Of a stretch of 64,000 nt of DNA, positions 51,807 through 61,143 are shown piece by piece. The position numbers and the translations under genes are program-made. Position 1 is the first letter of the stretch. Each line of letters opens with the position of its first letter. This stretch comes from Ardenticatenaceae bacterium (GTDB lineage Bacteria; Chloroflexota; Anaerolineae; Promineifilales; Promineifilaceae), in assembly GCA_011525915.1 (NCBI GenBank), contig WYBM01000030.1:62001-126000 (forward strand), given 5' to 3'. The notes under the pieces are model-generated. The model was not told the DNA's origin, did not search any database, and saw only the letters and a program-made list of their open reading frames with translations.

Positions 51807-53678
51807 ATGAGCGAAGCAGCCATAGAAGAACAGGAATATTTTGAAGAACTTGAATCTGTTGTCATCCGCTTTGCCGGGGATTCTGGCGACGGGATGCAGT
51901 TAACAGGGACACAATTTACCAACGCCTCGGCCGTTTTTGGCAACGACATCAGCACCATGCCGGACTTTCCGGCAGAAATTCGCGCCCCGGCGGGCACCCT
52001 GGCCGGCGTCAGCGGCTTTCAGATTAATATCTCCGAGCGTGATATTCTTACGCCCGGTGATGCACCACACGTGTTGGTAGCCATGAACCCGGCGGCCCTA
52101 AAAGCAACATTACCAGATCTGGAACATGGAGGCACTATCATCATCAACACCGATGCCTTTACAGCCAGTAACCTGAAAAAAGCCGGTTATGAAGAAAATC
52201 CCCTGGAAAATGAAACGCTAAAAAATTACCATGTCATCCCGGTTCCCCTTACGTCGCTGAACCGCGAAGCGCTGAAAGAGGTTGAAGGTATTGGCAACAA
52301 AGAAAAAGATCGCTCGCAAAACTTTTTTGCGTTGGGTATTGCTTTTTGGATGTTCGACCGGCCGATGGAGACAACCCTGGAATGGCTAAAGAAGAAATTT
52401 GGTAAACGGCCGGAGGTTTATGAAGCCAACAGCCGGGCACTGCAAGCGGGCTATTTCTTTGGCGACACCACACGTACCTTTCAGCAGCGTTACCGCATAC
52501 GGCCTGCCTCTTTGCCACCAGGCACCTACCGCAAGGTGACAGGTAATGAAGCGCTGGCCATTGGTCTGGTGACGGCCGCCCAAAAAATGGGTAAACCGCT
52601 TTTTTACGGCACCTACCCCATCACCCCAGCCAGCGATATCTTGCACGCCCTGGCGCCGCTGCGCCATTTTGACGTGCGTACCTTCCAGGCCGAGGATGAG
52701 ATTGCGGCTATGGGCTCTATCATTGGGGCGGCTTTTGGCGGCGCGTTGGCCGTCACGGGCACCAGCGGCCCCGGTGTGGCCCTCAAAAGTGAGGCTATGA
52801 ATCTGGCCATCATGCTGGAACTACCCATGATCATCATTAACGTGCAGCGGGGTGGCCCCAGCACCGGCCTGCCCACAAAAACAGAACAAGGCGATCTGCT
52901 GCAGGCGATGTTCGGCCGTAATGGCGAAAGCCCCATTGTGGTGCTGGCGCCCCAAAGCCCTTCCGATTGTTTTGATATTGCTCTGGAGGCGGCGCGGCTG
53001 GCCGTGCGCGCTATGTCACCGGTCATGATTTTGTCTGACGGCTTTCTGGCAAATAGTTCTGAGCCGTGGCGTATTCCAGACCCGACAAAAATTATGGCCA
53101 TTCCGGTAGCGCATCCAAACGGCCGTTCCCACAGCGATGATCCCTTTTTGCCCTATGAACGTGATCCAGAAACCGGGGCACGGCCGTGGGCCATTCCGGG
53201 CACACCAGGGCTGGAACACCGCGTTGGTGGCTTGAGCAAAGCGCCCCGCACCGGTAATGTCTCCTATGACCCGCAGCACAACGAGCAGATGTACTTCGAG
53301 CGCAAAAACAAAATTGCCCGCCTGACGGCGGTGATTCCGGACCAGGAAGTGTTTGGCCCTGCCTCTGGCGATTTACTGGTGTTAAGCTGGGGGGGGACCT
53401 ATGGTTCGGTACGTTCGGCCGTGCAAAAGGCTCAGCAAGAAGGGCATTCCGTGGCTCATGCGCATATGCGTTACCTGAACCCATTCCCCGCCAACCTGCG
53501 TGATGTACTCAGCCGTTACCAGCAGGTGATGGTACCAGAATTAAACGGCGGCCAGTTAGCCTTCTTGCTGCGTGGCCGGTACGCATTAAATATTCAGTCG
53601 TTCCCTAAATTACATGCCCGACCGTTCAAGATTAGCGAGATATACGGCAAAATTTTGGAGACGCTTGGTAAGCGATGA
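51807..53678 (+). CDS. korA: 2-oxoacid:ferredoxin oxidoreductase, fused gamma-alpha subunit (KorA-type), copy 1
   Basis: This 623-residue subunit joins the gamma domain ([24 protein letters not shown], about residues 20-190) to the alpha pyrimidine-binding domain ([80 protein letters not shown]). With KorB it oxidatively decarboxylates a 2-oxoacid, reducing ferredoxin and forming acyl-CoA. The fused layout is typical of 2-oxoglutarate-type enzymes. AGGGAGG upstream supports ATG 51807. No separate delta ferredoxin subunit is adjacent. Confidence 0.95.
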   Translation: MSEAAIEEQEYFEELESVVIRFAGDSGDGMQLTGTQFTNASAVFGNDISTMPDFPAEIRAPAGTLAGVSGFQINISERDILTPGDAPHVLVAMNPAALKATLPDLEHGGTIIINTDAFTASNLKKAGYEENPLENETLKNYHVIPVPLTSLNREALKEVEGIGNKEKDRSQNFFALGIAFWMFDRPMETTLEWLKKKFGKRPEVYEANSRALQAGYFFGDTTRTFQQRYRIRPASLPPGTYRKVTGNEALAIGLVTAAQKMGKPLFYGTYPITPASDILHALAPLRHFDVRTFQAEDEIAAMGSIIGAAFGGALAVTGTSGPGVALKSEAMNLAIMLELPMIIINVQRGGPSTGLPTKTEQGDLLQAMFGRNGESPIVVLAPQSPSDCFDIALEAARLAVRAMSPVMILSDGFLANSSEPWRIPDPTKIMAIPVAHPNGRSHSDDPFLPYERDPETGARPWAIPGTPGLEHRVGGLSKAPRTGNVSYDPQHNEQMYFERKNKIARLTAVIPDQEVFGPASGDLLVLSWGGTYGSVRSAVQKAQQEGHSVAHAHMRYLNPFPANLRDVLSRYQQVMVPELNGGQLAFLLRGRYALNIQSFPKLHARPFKISEIYGKILETLGKR

Positions 53679-53740
53679 GTTGGTCGTTGGTAATGTTGTT
53701 TACCGATTGCTAATGACAACCGATAACAGGAACAATAGCT

Positions 53741-55258
53741 ATGACTACAGAAACTATCCCTTTAACCCGGCAAGATTTTGTTTCCAACCAGACGGTGCGC
53801 TGGTGCCCCGGTTGTGGTGACTATGCCATTTTGGCGCAGGTACAGAAGACGCTGCCAGAGCTGAACGTACCCAAAGAAGACATCGTGTTTATCTCCGGTA
53901 TTGGCTGTTCCAGCCGCTTCCCTTATTACATGAACACCTATGGCATCCACAGTATTCACGGCCGTGCCCCCACCCTGGCTACAGGTTTGGCTGTCGCCCG
54001 TCCAGACCTCAGCATCTGGGTGGTCACGGGTGACGGCGACGGTCTCTCCATTGGCGGCAACCACCTGGTTCACGCCATTCGCCGCAACGTCAACGTGAAT
54101 ATCCTCCTCTTTAATAACCGCATTTACGGCCTGACCAAAGGGCAATACTCGCCAACATCACGGCAGGGCAAAGTCACCAAATCTTCACCGATGGGGTCCT
54201 TAGAGCAGGCGCTCAACCCTATTGCCCTGGCCCTGGCTTCTGAGGCTACCTTTGTGGCCCGTTCCATTGACGCCCATACCCAACATTTGGGCGAGGTACT
54301 GCTGGAAGCAGCCCATCACATCGGCACCTCTTTTGTGGAAATTTACCAGAACTGCGTCATCTTTAACCCCATGGAATGGGAAGGGCTGGATGACCGCCGC
54401 CAGCGTGATGAAAACATCCTTTACTTAAAACACGGTGAGCCCATGATCTTTGGCAAGAACAGTGACAAGGGCATCCGCTTAAACAGTTTTTGGCCAGAAG
54501 TGGTGCAGTTGGGCAATGGTGTCAGCGAAGCTGACCTGCTGGTTCATGACGAAACATCCATGCAGTTGGCTTACCTCATTAGCAGCATGGAATATCCAGA
54601 ATTCCCATCGCCGATGGGCGTCATCCGCCGTGTGCAAAGACAGACGTACGCGGAAGGGTTGATGGCGCAAGTGCAGGTGGCGCAGGAAAAAAAGGGGGTG
54701 GGCGATTTGTATCAGCTTTACACCTCGGCCGATTTATGGACGGTGACGGAGCGCGAAGCGGTAAACACAAAACAGACCGGCCTCCTGTCTTTGGATATGG
54801 ATGACGCCTACACTGACGAGATAGACCAGAAACCGGAACGCATGACAGCCATGCAAGACGAGTTAACCCAAAGTCCCATTTCGACGTTACACCCACGTGC
54901 GCCGATCACGGTAGATGCCAGCGCATCACTGGAGAAGGCGATCCGGCAAATGAACGCGCACAAAATTGGCTGCCTGCTGGTGACAGATACCAATGACAAA
55001 CTGCTCGGCATCTTCACAGAGAAGGACGTGCTGATGCGTGTGGTAGGGCTGGTGGATAATCTGGCGGCGGCCCAGGTGGCCGATTTTATGACAGCCAATC
55101 CCATTGCCTTAAACGCTGACCTGCCTATTGCCCAGGCGTTATATGAAATGTCCATGCATGGCTTTCGGCATGTGCCGCTGGTAGATGATAATCATCGGCC
55201 AGAGGGTATCATTTCCTTCCGCGACGTGGTGCGGCATTTGAAGCAGATTTCGAATTAG
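53741..55258 (+). CDS. korB: 2-oxoacid:ferredoxin oxidoreductase beta subunit fused to two CBS domains
   Basis: This 505-residue protein has the TPP-binding beta domain at about residues 1-300: VRWCPGCGDYAIL and ISGIGCSSRFPYY (cluster cysteines), the TPP motif VVTGDGDGLSIGGNHLVH..NVNILLFNNRIYGLTKGQ. Residues 370-505 add a CBS pair (PISTLHPRAPITVDASASLEKAIRQMNAHKIGCLLVTD; DFMTANPIALNADLPIAQALYEMSMHGFRHVPLVDD). KorB subunits normally end near residue 300-340, so the CBS pair is an unusual regulatory addition. It follows copy 1 of korA by 62 bases. Confidence 0.95.
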   Translation: MTTETIPLTRQDFVSNQTVRWCPGCGDYAILAQVQKTLPELNVPKEDIVFISGIGCSSRFPYYMNTYGIHSIHGRAPTLATGLAVARPDLSIWVVTGDGDGLSIGGNHLVHAIRRNVNVNILLFNNRIYGLTKGQYSPTSRQGKVTKSSPMGSLEQALNPIALALASEATFVARSIDAHTQHLGEVLLEAAHHIGTSFVEIYQNCVIFNPMEWEGLDDRRQRDENILYLKHGEPMIFGKNSDKGIRLNSFWPEVVQLGNGVSEADLLVHDETSMQLAYLISSMEYPEFPSPMGVIRRVQRQTYAEGLMAQVQVAQEKKGVGDLYQLYTSADLWTVTEREAVNTKQTGLLSLDMDDAYTDEIDQKPERMTAMQDELTQSPISTLHPRAPITVDASASLEKAIRQMNAHKIGCLLVTDTNDKLLGIFTEKDVLMRVVGLVDNLAAAQVADFMTANPIALNADLPIAQALYEMSMHGFRHVPLVDDNHRPEGIISFRDVVRHLKQISN

Positions 55259-55450
55259 GGGATCGGCAACAATCCTTTAACATTAGAACAACTTTGGGCT
55301 TTCGCCAGGTAATTGTAAACGAGCCCTAATCATCTGATCCTCCATAAAGTCGGACTTACAGGAGGATCAGCTACCCACAGCTCATGGCGCCTGGCAATGG
55401 CCAGCGCCGTGAGTTTTATTTTTCTCACATGACCAACCGAGAAGGAGTGC
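55259..55450 (+). promoter_or_regulatory. Structured leader of the second korAB pair
   Basis: The 192-base gap holds a partial copy of the structured repeat start (TTAGGGGATCGGCAACAAT, overlapping the korB stop at 55256), a GGGCT/AGCCC hairpin near 55298-55326, a perfect TGATCCTCC/GGAGGATCA hairpin (55335-55369) and the terminator described below. No known riboswitch core is visible. Confidence 0.5.
55381..55427 (+). terminator. Intrinsic terminator between the two korAB pairs
   Basis: CTCATGGCGCCTGGC and GCCAGCGCCGTGAG form a long stem at 55381-55413, followed by TTTTATTTTT. It ends the first korAB transcript or attenuates the second. Confidence 0.8.
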
Positions 55451-55456
55451 TTGGTA

Positions 55457-57268
55457 ATGGAAATAGTAGAAAGTTCACTTGAGCAAACAACAGCAGCACG
55501 GCCGTTGATCATCAATGATTTTTCCATTGTGGTCGCTACCGCCAATGGCACCGGCAGCCAGACAGCCAATATGACCATTCTGCGGGCGCTGTTTAAAATG
55601 GGCATCCCCGTCAATGGCAAGAATATTTTTCCCAGCAATATCCAGGGTTTGCCCACCTGGTACCACATTCGGGCCAGCAAAGACGGCTACGTGGCCCGGC
55701 GGCATACCTCAGAGATATTGATCGCCTTTAACCAGGCAACCGTGGCCGAAGACATCCAAAACCTGCCGCCTGGCGGTGTATGCATTATCAATGATGACTG
55801 GCGCAGTGCCCCGGCGCGGGATGATATCACCATGTATAACATTCCTGTGAACCAGTTTGTGCGCGAAACGGGGACCACGGGCAAGCAAAAAGATTACGTT
55901 GCCAACATGGTGTACGTGGGGGTGGTAGCCCAACTGTTAGGCATTCCTTTGGACAACATTGAAGAAGCCTTGGACTTTCATTTTAAAGGGCGACGTAAGT
56001 TGATTGATTTGAATATGAATGTGGTGCAGGCAGCCCATGAGTGGACGGCCGTAAATATTACCAAGGTTGACCCTTACCGCGTGGAACCCATGAATGAAAC
56101 TGAAGGGCTGATCATGATGACCGGCAATGAAGCCGCTGCGTTGGGGTCCGTTTTTGGGGGAGTCACCTTTGCCGCCTGGTACCCCATCACCCCTTCTACC
56201 AGCCTGATTGATGCCCTCAATGAGTACCTGCCACAGCTGCGTAAAGACCCAGAAACAGGACAAAACACCTTTGCGGTGGTGCAGGCCGAAGATGAACTGG
56301 CCGCCGCCGGCATGGTCTTTGGCGCTGGCTGGGCTGGCGCACGGGCCATGACAGCCACCTCTGGCCCCGGCATTTCCCTAATGGCCGAATTTGTGGGGTT
56401 GGGCTACTTCGCCGAAATTCCCGGGGTCATCTGGGATATTCAACGGATTGGTCCCAGCACCGGCTTGCCCACGCGTACCAGCCAGGGCGATGTGACTTTT
56501 GCCTATTATCTGGGGCATGGCGATACCAAAAACGTGCTGCTGTTACCCTCTACCATTCAGGAATGTTTTGAATTTGGCACCACAGCCCATAACCTGGCCG
56601 ACCAGTTACAAACACCCGTATTGGTTTTAAGTGACCTGGACTTAGGCATGAACAACTGGATGTCAGAGCCATTTACTTACCCTGCCGAACCGATTCAGCG
56701 CGGCAAAGTGCTGCATGGAGACCAGATTCCACCCAATTGGGGACGTTACCAGGATGTCGATGGCGACGGCATCACCTACCGCACACTGCCAGGCGACGAG
56801 AATTGGCGCGGCGCCTGGTTTGCCCGAGGCACGGGGCACAATGCTCAGGCGACTTATAGTGAACGGCCGTCAGACTGGGTAGAGAATATGGACAGGCTGC
56901 AGCGCAAATTTGACAAAGCCCGAGACATGGTTCCGGCCCCAGAGATAGATGAAGTAGCGGGCGCCAGGGTAGGCATTATCGCCTTTGGCACCACCCGCTT
57001 TGCCATTGAAGAAGCGCGAGACCGGCTGGCAGCCGATGGTATGCAGACGAGTTTTATGCGCCTGCGGGCGCTGCCGGTGAATGGCGCCGTCGCAGATTTT
57101 GTAGCCCGCCATGACCAGGTGTACGTGATTGAGATGAACCGTGATGGTCAACTGCATGCTATCTTACAGACGGAACTGCCGGCCCTGGCCACAAAGCTGG
57201 TATCGGTGGCCTATCTGGATGGCTTGCCGCTGACAGCGCGTTGGGTGGTTGAGGCTGTTGGCAAATAG
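55457..57268 (+). CDS. 2-oxoacid:ferredoxin oxidoreductase, fused gamma-alpha subunit (KorA-type), copy 2
   Basis: This 603-residue paralogue of korA has a gamma domain with ATANGTGSQTANMTILRALFKMGIPVNGKNIFPSNIQGLPTWYHIRAS and an alpha domain with GVTFAAWYPITPSTSLIDALNEY, VQAEDELAAAGMVFGAGWAGARAMTATSGPGISLMAEF and [18 protein letters not shown]. It differs markedly from copy 1 in the gamma domain, so it probably prefers another 2-oxoacid (pyruvate or branched-chain). AAGGAG nine bases upstream supports ATG 55457. Confidence 0.93.
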   Translation: MEIVESSLEQTTAARPLIINDFSIVVATANGTGSQTANMTILRALFKMGIPVNGKNIFPSNIQGLPTWYHIRASKDGYVARRHTSEILIAFNQATVAEDIQNLPPGGVCIINDDWRSAPARDDITMYNIPVNQFVRETGTTGKQKDYVANMVYVGVVAQLLGIPLDNIEEALDFHFKGRRKLIDLNMNVVQAAHEWTAVNITKVDPYRVEPMNETEGLIMMTGNEAAALGSVFGGVTFAAWYPITPSTSLIDALNEYLPQLRKDPETGQNTFAVVQAEDELAAAGMVFGAGWAGARAMTATSGPGISLMAEFVGLGYFAEIPGVIWDIQRIGPSTGLPTRTSQGDVTFAYYLGHGDTKNVLLLPSTIQECFEFGTTAHNLADQLQTPVLVLSDLDLGMNNWMSEPFTYPAEPIQRGKVLHGDQIPPNWGRYQDVDGDGITYRTLPGDENWRGAWFARGTGHNAQATYSERPSDWVENMDRLQRKFDKARDMVPAPEIDEVAGARVGIIAFGTTRFAIEEARDRLAADGMQTSFMRLRALPVNGAVADFVARHDQVYVIEMNRDGQLHAILQTELPALATKLVSVAYLDGLPLTARWVVEAVGK

Positions 57269-57368
57269 TGAGCAGTATTCAGTGAGCAGTATTCAGTAAG
57301 CAGTATTCAGTGAGTAGTATTCAGTAAACAGTAGGTCACTACCCAGTGAAGCTACTGAACAGTGATGA
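57268..57368. repeat. Intergenic CAGTATTCAGTGAG array R8
   Basis: Near-identical 14-base units (AGCAGTATTCAGTG/AGTAGTATTCAGTA) repeat about four times between the second korA and korB, then pass into CACTACCCAGTG. It is the most regular array in the window. Confidence 0.9.
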
Positions 57369-57387
57369 GCGACCAAAGGAACAAAAC

Positions 57388-58425
57388 ATGGGCAGCAGAC
57401 GAGGACCAAGCGAAAATTTAATTGGATTGACGAAGGTAGATTACAACGGCAACCCGACAACATTGTGCCAGGGATGTGGCCATAACTCCATTGCCAGCCA
57501 GATTATCCAGGTGGCGTTTGAGTTGAGTATGCGCCCACATGATGTGATTAAGTTGAGCGGTATTGGCTGTTCCAGCAAGTCACCGGCTTACTTTTTGGGG
57601 CGGTCTTTTGGGTTTAATGCCTTACACGGCCGTATGCCCAGCGTGGGCACCGGCGCCCTCATAGCCAACCATCGCCTGCGCGGCATTGGCGTCAGTGGTG
57701 ACGGTGACACGGCCAGCATTGGTCTGGGCCAGTTTAAACACCTGATGCGGCGCAATGTACGTATGGTATACATTGTGGAAAACAATGGGGTGTATGGCCT
57801 GACCAAGGGACAATTCTCGGCTACGGCCGATGAAGGGCAGGAACTAAAATATGCCGGCGTTAACGAACTGCCGCCAATTGACATTTGCATGGAAGCGATT
57901 ATTGCCGGGTGTGGTTTTGTGGCCCGTTCGTTCTCTGGCGATGCCAAGCAAGTACGGGAGTTATTAAAGGCGGCACTCAGTCACCGGGGAACGGCCTTGC
58001 TGGATATCATCAGCCCCTGTGTGGCCTTTAACAACCATGACTCGTCTACAAAGAGCTATGGCTATGGGAAGGAGCATGAGGAACAGCTGCATGACATCGG
58101 CTGGGTGCCCCCAGCGGAAGAGATTAATATTGATGATTATGAACCGGGTGAGATGCAGATAGTAGAACTGCATGACGGCTCGCACATTCAACTGCGCAAG
58201 CTGGAAAGGGATTATGACCCCACTGACAAGATGGGGGCACTGCACCGGCTGCAATGGGCAGAGCAAAAACGAGAGTTTATTACCGGGTTGGTTTATTATG
58301 ATCCAGAACGGCCGTCATTGGCGGAGGCAAGCCAGATGACGGAGACGCCGTTGGCTCAGTTACCAGATGAGAAAATTCGGCCGTCACGGGAAGCATTGGC
58401 CGGACTAATGGCTGGGCTGCATTAG
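57388..58425 (+). CDS. 2-oxoacid:ferredoxin oxidoreductase beta subunit, copy 2
   Basis: This 345-residue TPP subunit has TLCQGCGHNSIASQ and LSGIGCSSKSPAY for the cluster, the TPP motif GVSGDGDTASIGLGQFKHLMRR..VENNGVYGLTKGQFSAT, and an ordinary C-terminus without CBS domains. ATG 57388 has AAGGA seven bases upstream. It is the partner of the KorA copy 2 upstream. Together with copy 1 the genome encodes at least two such enzymes here, a common pattern in anaerobic Chloroflexota. Confidence 0.94.
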   Translation: MGSRRGPSENLIGLTKVDYNGNPTTLCQGCGHNSIASQIIQVAFELSMRPHDVIKLSGIGCSSKSPAYFLGRSFGFNALHGRMPSVGTGALIANHRLRGIGVSGDGDTASIGLGQFKHLMRRNVRMVYIVENNGVYGLTKGQFSATADEGQELKYAGVNELPPIDICMEAIIAGCGFVARSFSGDAKQVRELLKAALSHRGTALLDIISPCVAFNNHDSSTKSYGYGKEHEEQLHDIGWVPPAEEINIDDYEPGEMQIVELHDGSHIQLRKLERDYDPTDKMGALHRLQWAEQKREFITGLVYYDPERPSLAEASQMTETPLAQLPDEKIRPSREALAGLMAGLH

Positions 58426-58439
58426 TAAACACTGCTTTT

Positions 58440-58475
58440 AGAACGGTCGTTTGCACAAGAACGGCCGTTTTTCTT
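58440..58475 (+). terminator. Intrinsic terminator after the second korAB pair
   Basis: AACGGTCGTT (58442-58451) and AACGGCCGTT (58460-58469) pair with one wobble and run into TTTTTC. The stem uses the ACGGCCGT octamer; a further hairpin made of two octamers lies at 58510-58540. Confidence 0.75.
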
Positions 58476-58567
58476 TATCTATTGCCTACACGCCGGCGAC
58501 TGGCAAAACAAAACGGCCGTTTTCACAAGGACGGCCGTTGGCAACGTTACAACTACCTGTGATCAGC

Positions 58568-58762
58568 CTAATGAATAGACGTCTCGTTTGAATTGACAAT
58601 AAAAGAACCTTCTAATACGGAAAATCCCTTGATAGCATCCATCTGTTCCAGAAGGTTCATGATGCAGTCACGAGCACCCGCCAACGTAAGACTCAAAACA
58701 ACATCCTTCTTGTCTGGCTCTTTATCGAACTCTTCTGGTTGTTGTCCAGTTTGTTGTTCCAT
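58568..58762 (-). CDS. Small acidic hypothetical protein
   Basis: This 64-residue protein starts MEQQTGQQPEEFDKEPDKKD and continues VVLSLTLAGARDCIMNLLEQMDAIKGFSVLEGSFIVN. The hydrophobic half could form a small alpha-beta unit. AAGGAAG lies about 12 bases before ATG 58762. No named family recognised; kept because start context, length and a compact fold pattern are reasonable. Confidence 0.45.
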   Translation of the reverse strand: MEQQTGQQPEEFDKEPDKKDVVLSLTLAGARDCIMNLLEQMDAIKGFSVLEGSFIVNSNETSIH

Positions 58763-58986
58763 CAGCAACTACTTCCTTAGAAATTGGCTACCGCTATCCC
58801 ATTATTATCTGTCGCTGAATAAAGCTACAGCTTTGAGTTAGCTTAACGCATAATTCACCCATTGCCAACAGCAAAAAGGTCATATATCTATTGTCCTGTT
58901 GACTTGAGTGTGCGGAATAAAAGGGGATGCTAAAGGGGTTATAAGGGACGGCCGTATGAGGTAGAAACACGGCCGTCCGGCTGATT

Positions 58987-59235
58987 TTACGTATTAATAT
59001 TACGCTGGCTGGCGGCTGGCCCGTTCCAGACACCTTCGAGTAGTTCGGTCAGTTCATTTCGTTGTTGACGTACCATGTGCAATTCCTTGAGCGTCTGTTC
59101 CATGGCTTCTTCAAACATCTTTACCTGTGCTCGCGCGCTTTGTAACCGCCTGGTATCTTCGGTCAGCCTTTCATGTAGTTCTTTTTCTTGTTTTTCTAGA
59201 AGCATTCGCTTCTGAACTGCATTTGTACTCTCCAC
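58987..59235 (-). CDS. Short coiled-coil protein
   Basis: This 82-residue protein is almost entirely one amphipathic helix (QKRMLLEKQEKELHERLTEDTRRLQSARAQVKMFEEAMEQTLKELHMVRQQRNELTELLEG) and should dimerise as a coiled coil. GTG 59235 is preferred because AAGGAAGGA lies five bases upstream; an ATG 17 codons earlier is less well supported. Family and function unknown. Confidence 0.55.
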   Translation of the reverse strand: MESTNAVQKRMLLEKQEKELHERLTEDTRRLQSARAQVKMFEEAMEQTLKELHMVRQQRNELTELLEGVWNGPAASQRNINT

Positions 59236-59506
59236 GTGATTCCTTCCTTGAACTGCATATAAGGTCATGAGATTAATTCCCTTCATTAATTAGATTAGTG
59301 TCCATGTATATGAGGACAGGGAAAAAAGAGGCACCCGTACTTTGGTACTATATGATATGCAATGATCCGCATCTGTCAAGTGAAAACTTTGTTAGCGTTT
59401 ATTTTTAATAGAACAGGCCGGTGTGTAAATCAAAGTAGCCTATCATCTGTTTGTATGGCACAATCGCCCGGTTGGTAAATGATCAATGTATGGGAAGAGG
59501 AAATCG

Positions 59507-61027
59507 GTGTCATTAAAACACATTTCACTTACTTTATGTTTACTATTACTATGCGCTGCCTGCAATCGGAATACGGCCAATACAGTCACGCCTACCCCTG
59601 AAAACCCGGCTGTCTCTACCGCCCCCAGCACCAGCACACCCACCGTCATACCAACAACCCCTACGCCATCACCGCCACCCACCCCCGTGATCCCAGATAT
59701 TGCCATCGCTGATCAGGTATTGAACGACGAAGGGCAGCTAACTGCGGCCTCGGTTATAAGTACGCAGCCAGGCTGGCTGGTCATCTACGCTCAGCAAAAG
59801 GCCGACCTGGGCGCTGTTTTAGGGTACACGGCCGTCAAGAGCGGCATCAACCCAAACATCACCGTCACCATAAACCCGTTGTCGGCCACCCCGACATTGG
59901 TAGCCATACTGCACATAGATGCCGGCAATCCTGGTGAATTTGAATACCCCAATGGCCCTGATGTCCCCCTGGAATTTGAATCAGGCCTGATTGCCCAGGC
60001 TTTTGTGCCTGAGTTACAGCTATCTTTACCGGTCGTCGACGTCGTAAACCAGGAAATCTTAGAGGATGGGCTTGTTTCTGTGGCCAGTGTCATTGCGACT
60101 GAACCAGGCTGGCTGGTTATTCAAGCTGACGACGGCGGTCAGCCAGGCATGTATCTGGGCGCTGCCCCCCTCAAGGCTGGCCTTAATGAAGACCTGACCG
60201 TTCACATTCCCTGGCGACAAGGGACTACCACGTTGCATGCCCTGATCTATACAGACAACGGCCGCGCCCACCAGCTTGATTTTTCTGGTGAAGACGCCCC
60301 TTTCCTGGCAAACGGCAGCCCGGTTATCGGCTCGTTTTCCGTCACCTATCCGCCTGACTTATTTGTCATGGACCAGCCGGTAACCGATGGCAAAATCACC
60401 GTAGAACGAGCAACTAGCCGCGGCCCTGGCTGGCTGGTCGTCTACTTTGATGATGAGGGAGAACCTGGTCTGATTATTGGTTTTGCGCCGCTGGTAGATG
60501 GTGTGAATGAGTACGTAACCGTTGATATCCTGAAAACGGCCGTCACTAACCCCTTACACATTCGCCTGCACGAAGATACCGAAATAGGTGATACCTTCGA
60601 CTTCCCTCGTGTAGACCCTCCGATTATATACCAGGGTCGCCAGGTGTTGCCTTACAGCTTTAATACGGAACCAGGCAACTACCTCATCGTCCGCGACCAG
60701 ACCCCTGACTCAACACAAGATAATGTACTGCAAATCAGAGTGCCTTATGTTGTTGTAGACAGCCCGGCGTGGGTGGCTATTCAGGCAGACATCAATGGCC
60801 AGCCAGGTGACATTTTGGGCGTGACCTCGTTAACAACCGGTATCAACCGGAATGTTCTGGTAGAAATTTCCGGGGGGCAGGAGACCGAACGCCTCCATGC
60901 CGCGTTATACGCCGATGCCGGCGAAGTGGGGCAGTTTGAATACCCAAATGGTGCAGATACGCCCATTCAGCGCAATCGTCGGCTATTATCCGTTCCGTTT
61001 AGGCTGTTAGGTAATTGGCAACAATAA
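59507..61027 (+). CDS. Lipoprotein with four DUF7282-like repeats
   Basis: This 506-residue protein has a lipoprotein signal (LTLCLLLLCAAC, lipobox CAAC), a Thr/Pro-rich linker (about 30-65) and four copies of a domain with the pattern ..VASVI.TEPGWLVIQAD..GQPG..LG..PLKAGLN..LTVHI (starting near residues 75, 180, 290 and 400). This repeat is seen as DUF7282 in archaea and Chloroflexota surface proteins and may bind ligands or form stalks. GTG 59507 has AGAGGA five bases upstream. Its stop codon (GGC-AAC-AAT-AA) lies inside structured repeat copy B. Confidence 0.8.
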   Translation: MSLKHISLTLCLLLLCAACNRNTANTVTPTPENPAVSTAPSTSTPTVIPTTPTPSPPPTPVIPDIAIADQVLNDEGQLTAASVISTQPGWLVIYAQQKADLGAVLGYTAVKSGINPNITVTINPLSATPTLVAILHIDAGNPGEFEYPNGPDVPLEFESGLIAQAFVPELQLSLPVVDVVNQEILEDGLVSVASVIATEPGWLVIQADDGGQPGMYLGAAPLKAGLNEDLTVHIPWRQGTTTLHALIYTDNGRAHQLDFSGEDAPFLANGSPVIGSFSVTYPPDLFVMDQPVTDGKITVERATSRGPGWLVVYFDDEGEPGLIIGFAPLVDGVNEYVTVDILKTAVTNPLHIRLHEDTEIGDTFDFPRVDPPIIYQGRQVLPYSFNTEPGNYLIVRDQTPDSTQDNVLQIRVPYVVVDSPAWVAIQADINGQPGDILGVTSLTTGINRNVLVEISGGQETERLHAALYADAGEVGQFEYPNGADTPIQRNRRLLSVPFRLLGNWQQ

Positions 61028-61122
61028 TTCAGAAACAAAATTGCTTTAGGCGTTGCCGATTCCTCGAGGACACCGCAAAAATCTGGTGCGATGGATTTGC
61101 GAAAACTTTTTGCGGTTTGCCC
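61007..61122 (+). repeat. 116-nt structured dispersed repeat, copy B
   Basis: This copy begins TTAGGTAATTGGCAACAATAA at the end of the lipoprotein gene and aligns over its whole length with copy A (36694-36812, minus strand). Both hairpins are kept. In hairpin 2, a C-G pair of copy A (ACCGCACAAA/TTTGTGCGGT) is replaced by an A-T pair (ACCGCAAAAA/TTTTTGCGGT), and in hairpin 1 a pair changes to G-U. This compensatory pattern supports a real structure. Confidence 0.85.
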
Positions 61123-61143
61123 AGCAGCATCTACCCCGGCCGA

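Noticed and set aside
58794..59033. 79-codon minus-strand reading frame
   Set aside because: No ribosome-binding site, atypical composition, and overlaps the better-supported coiled-coil gene.
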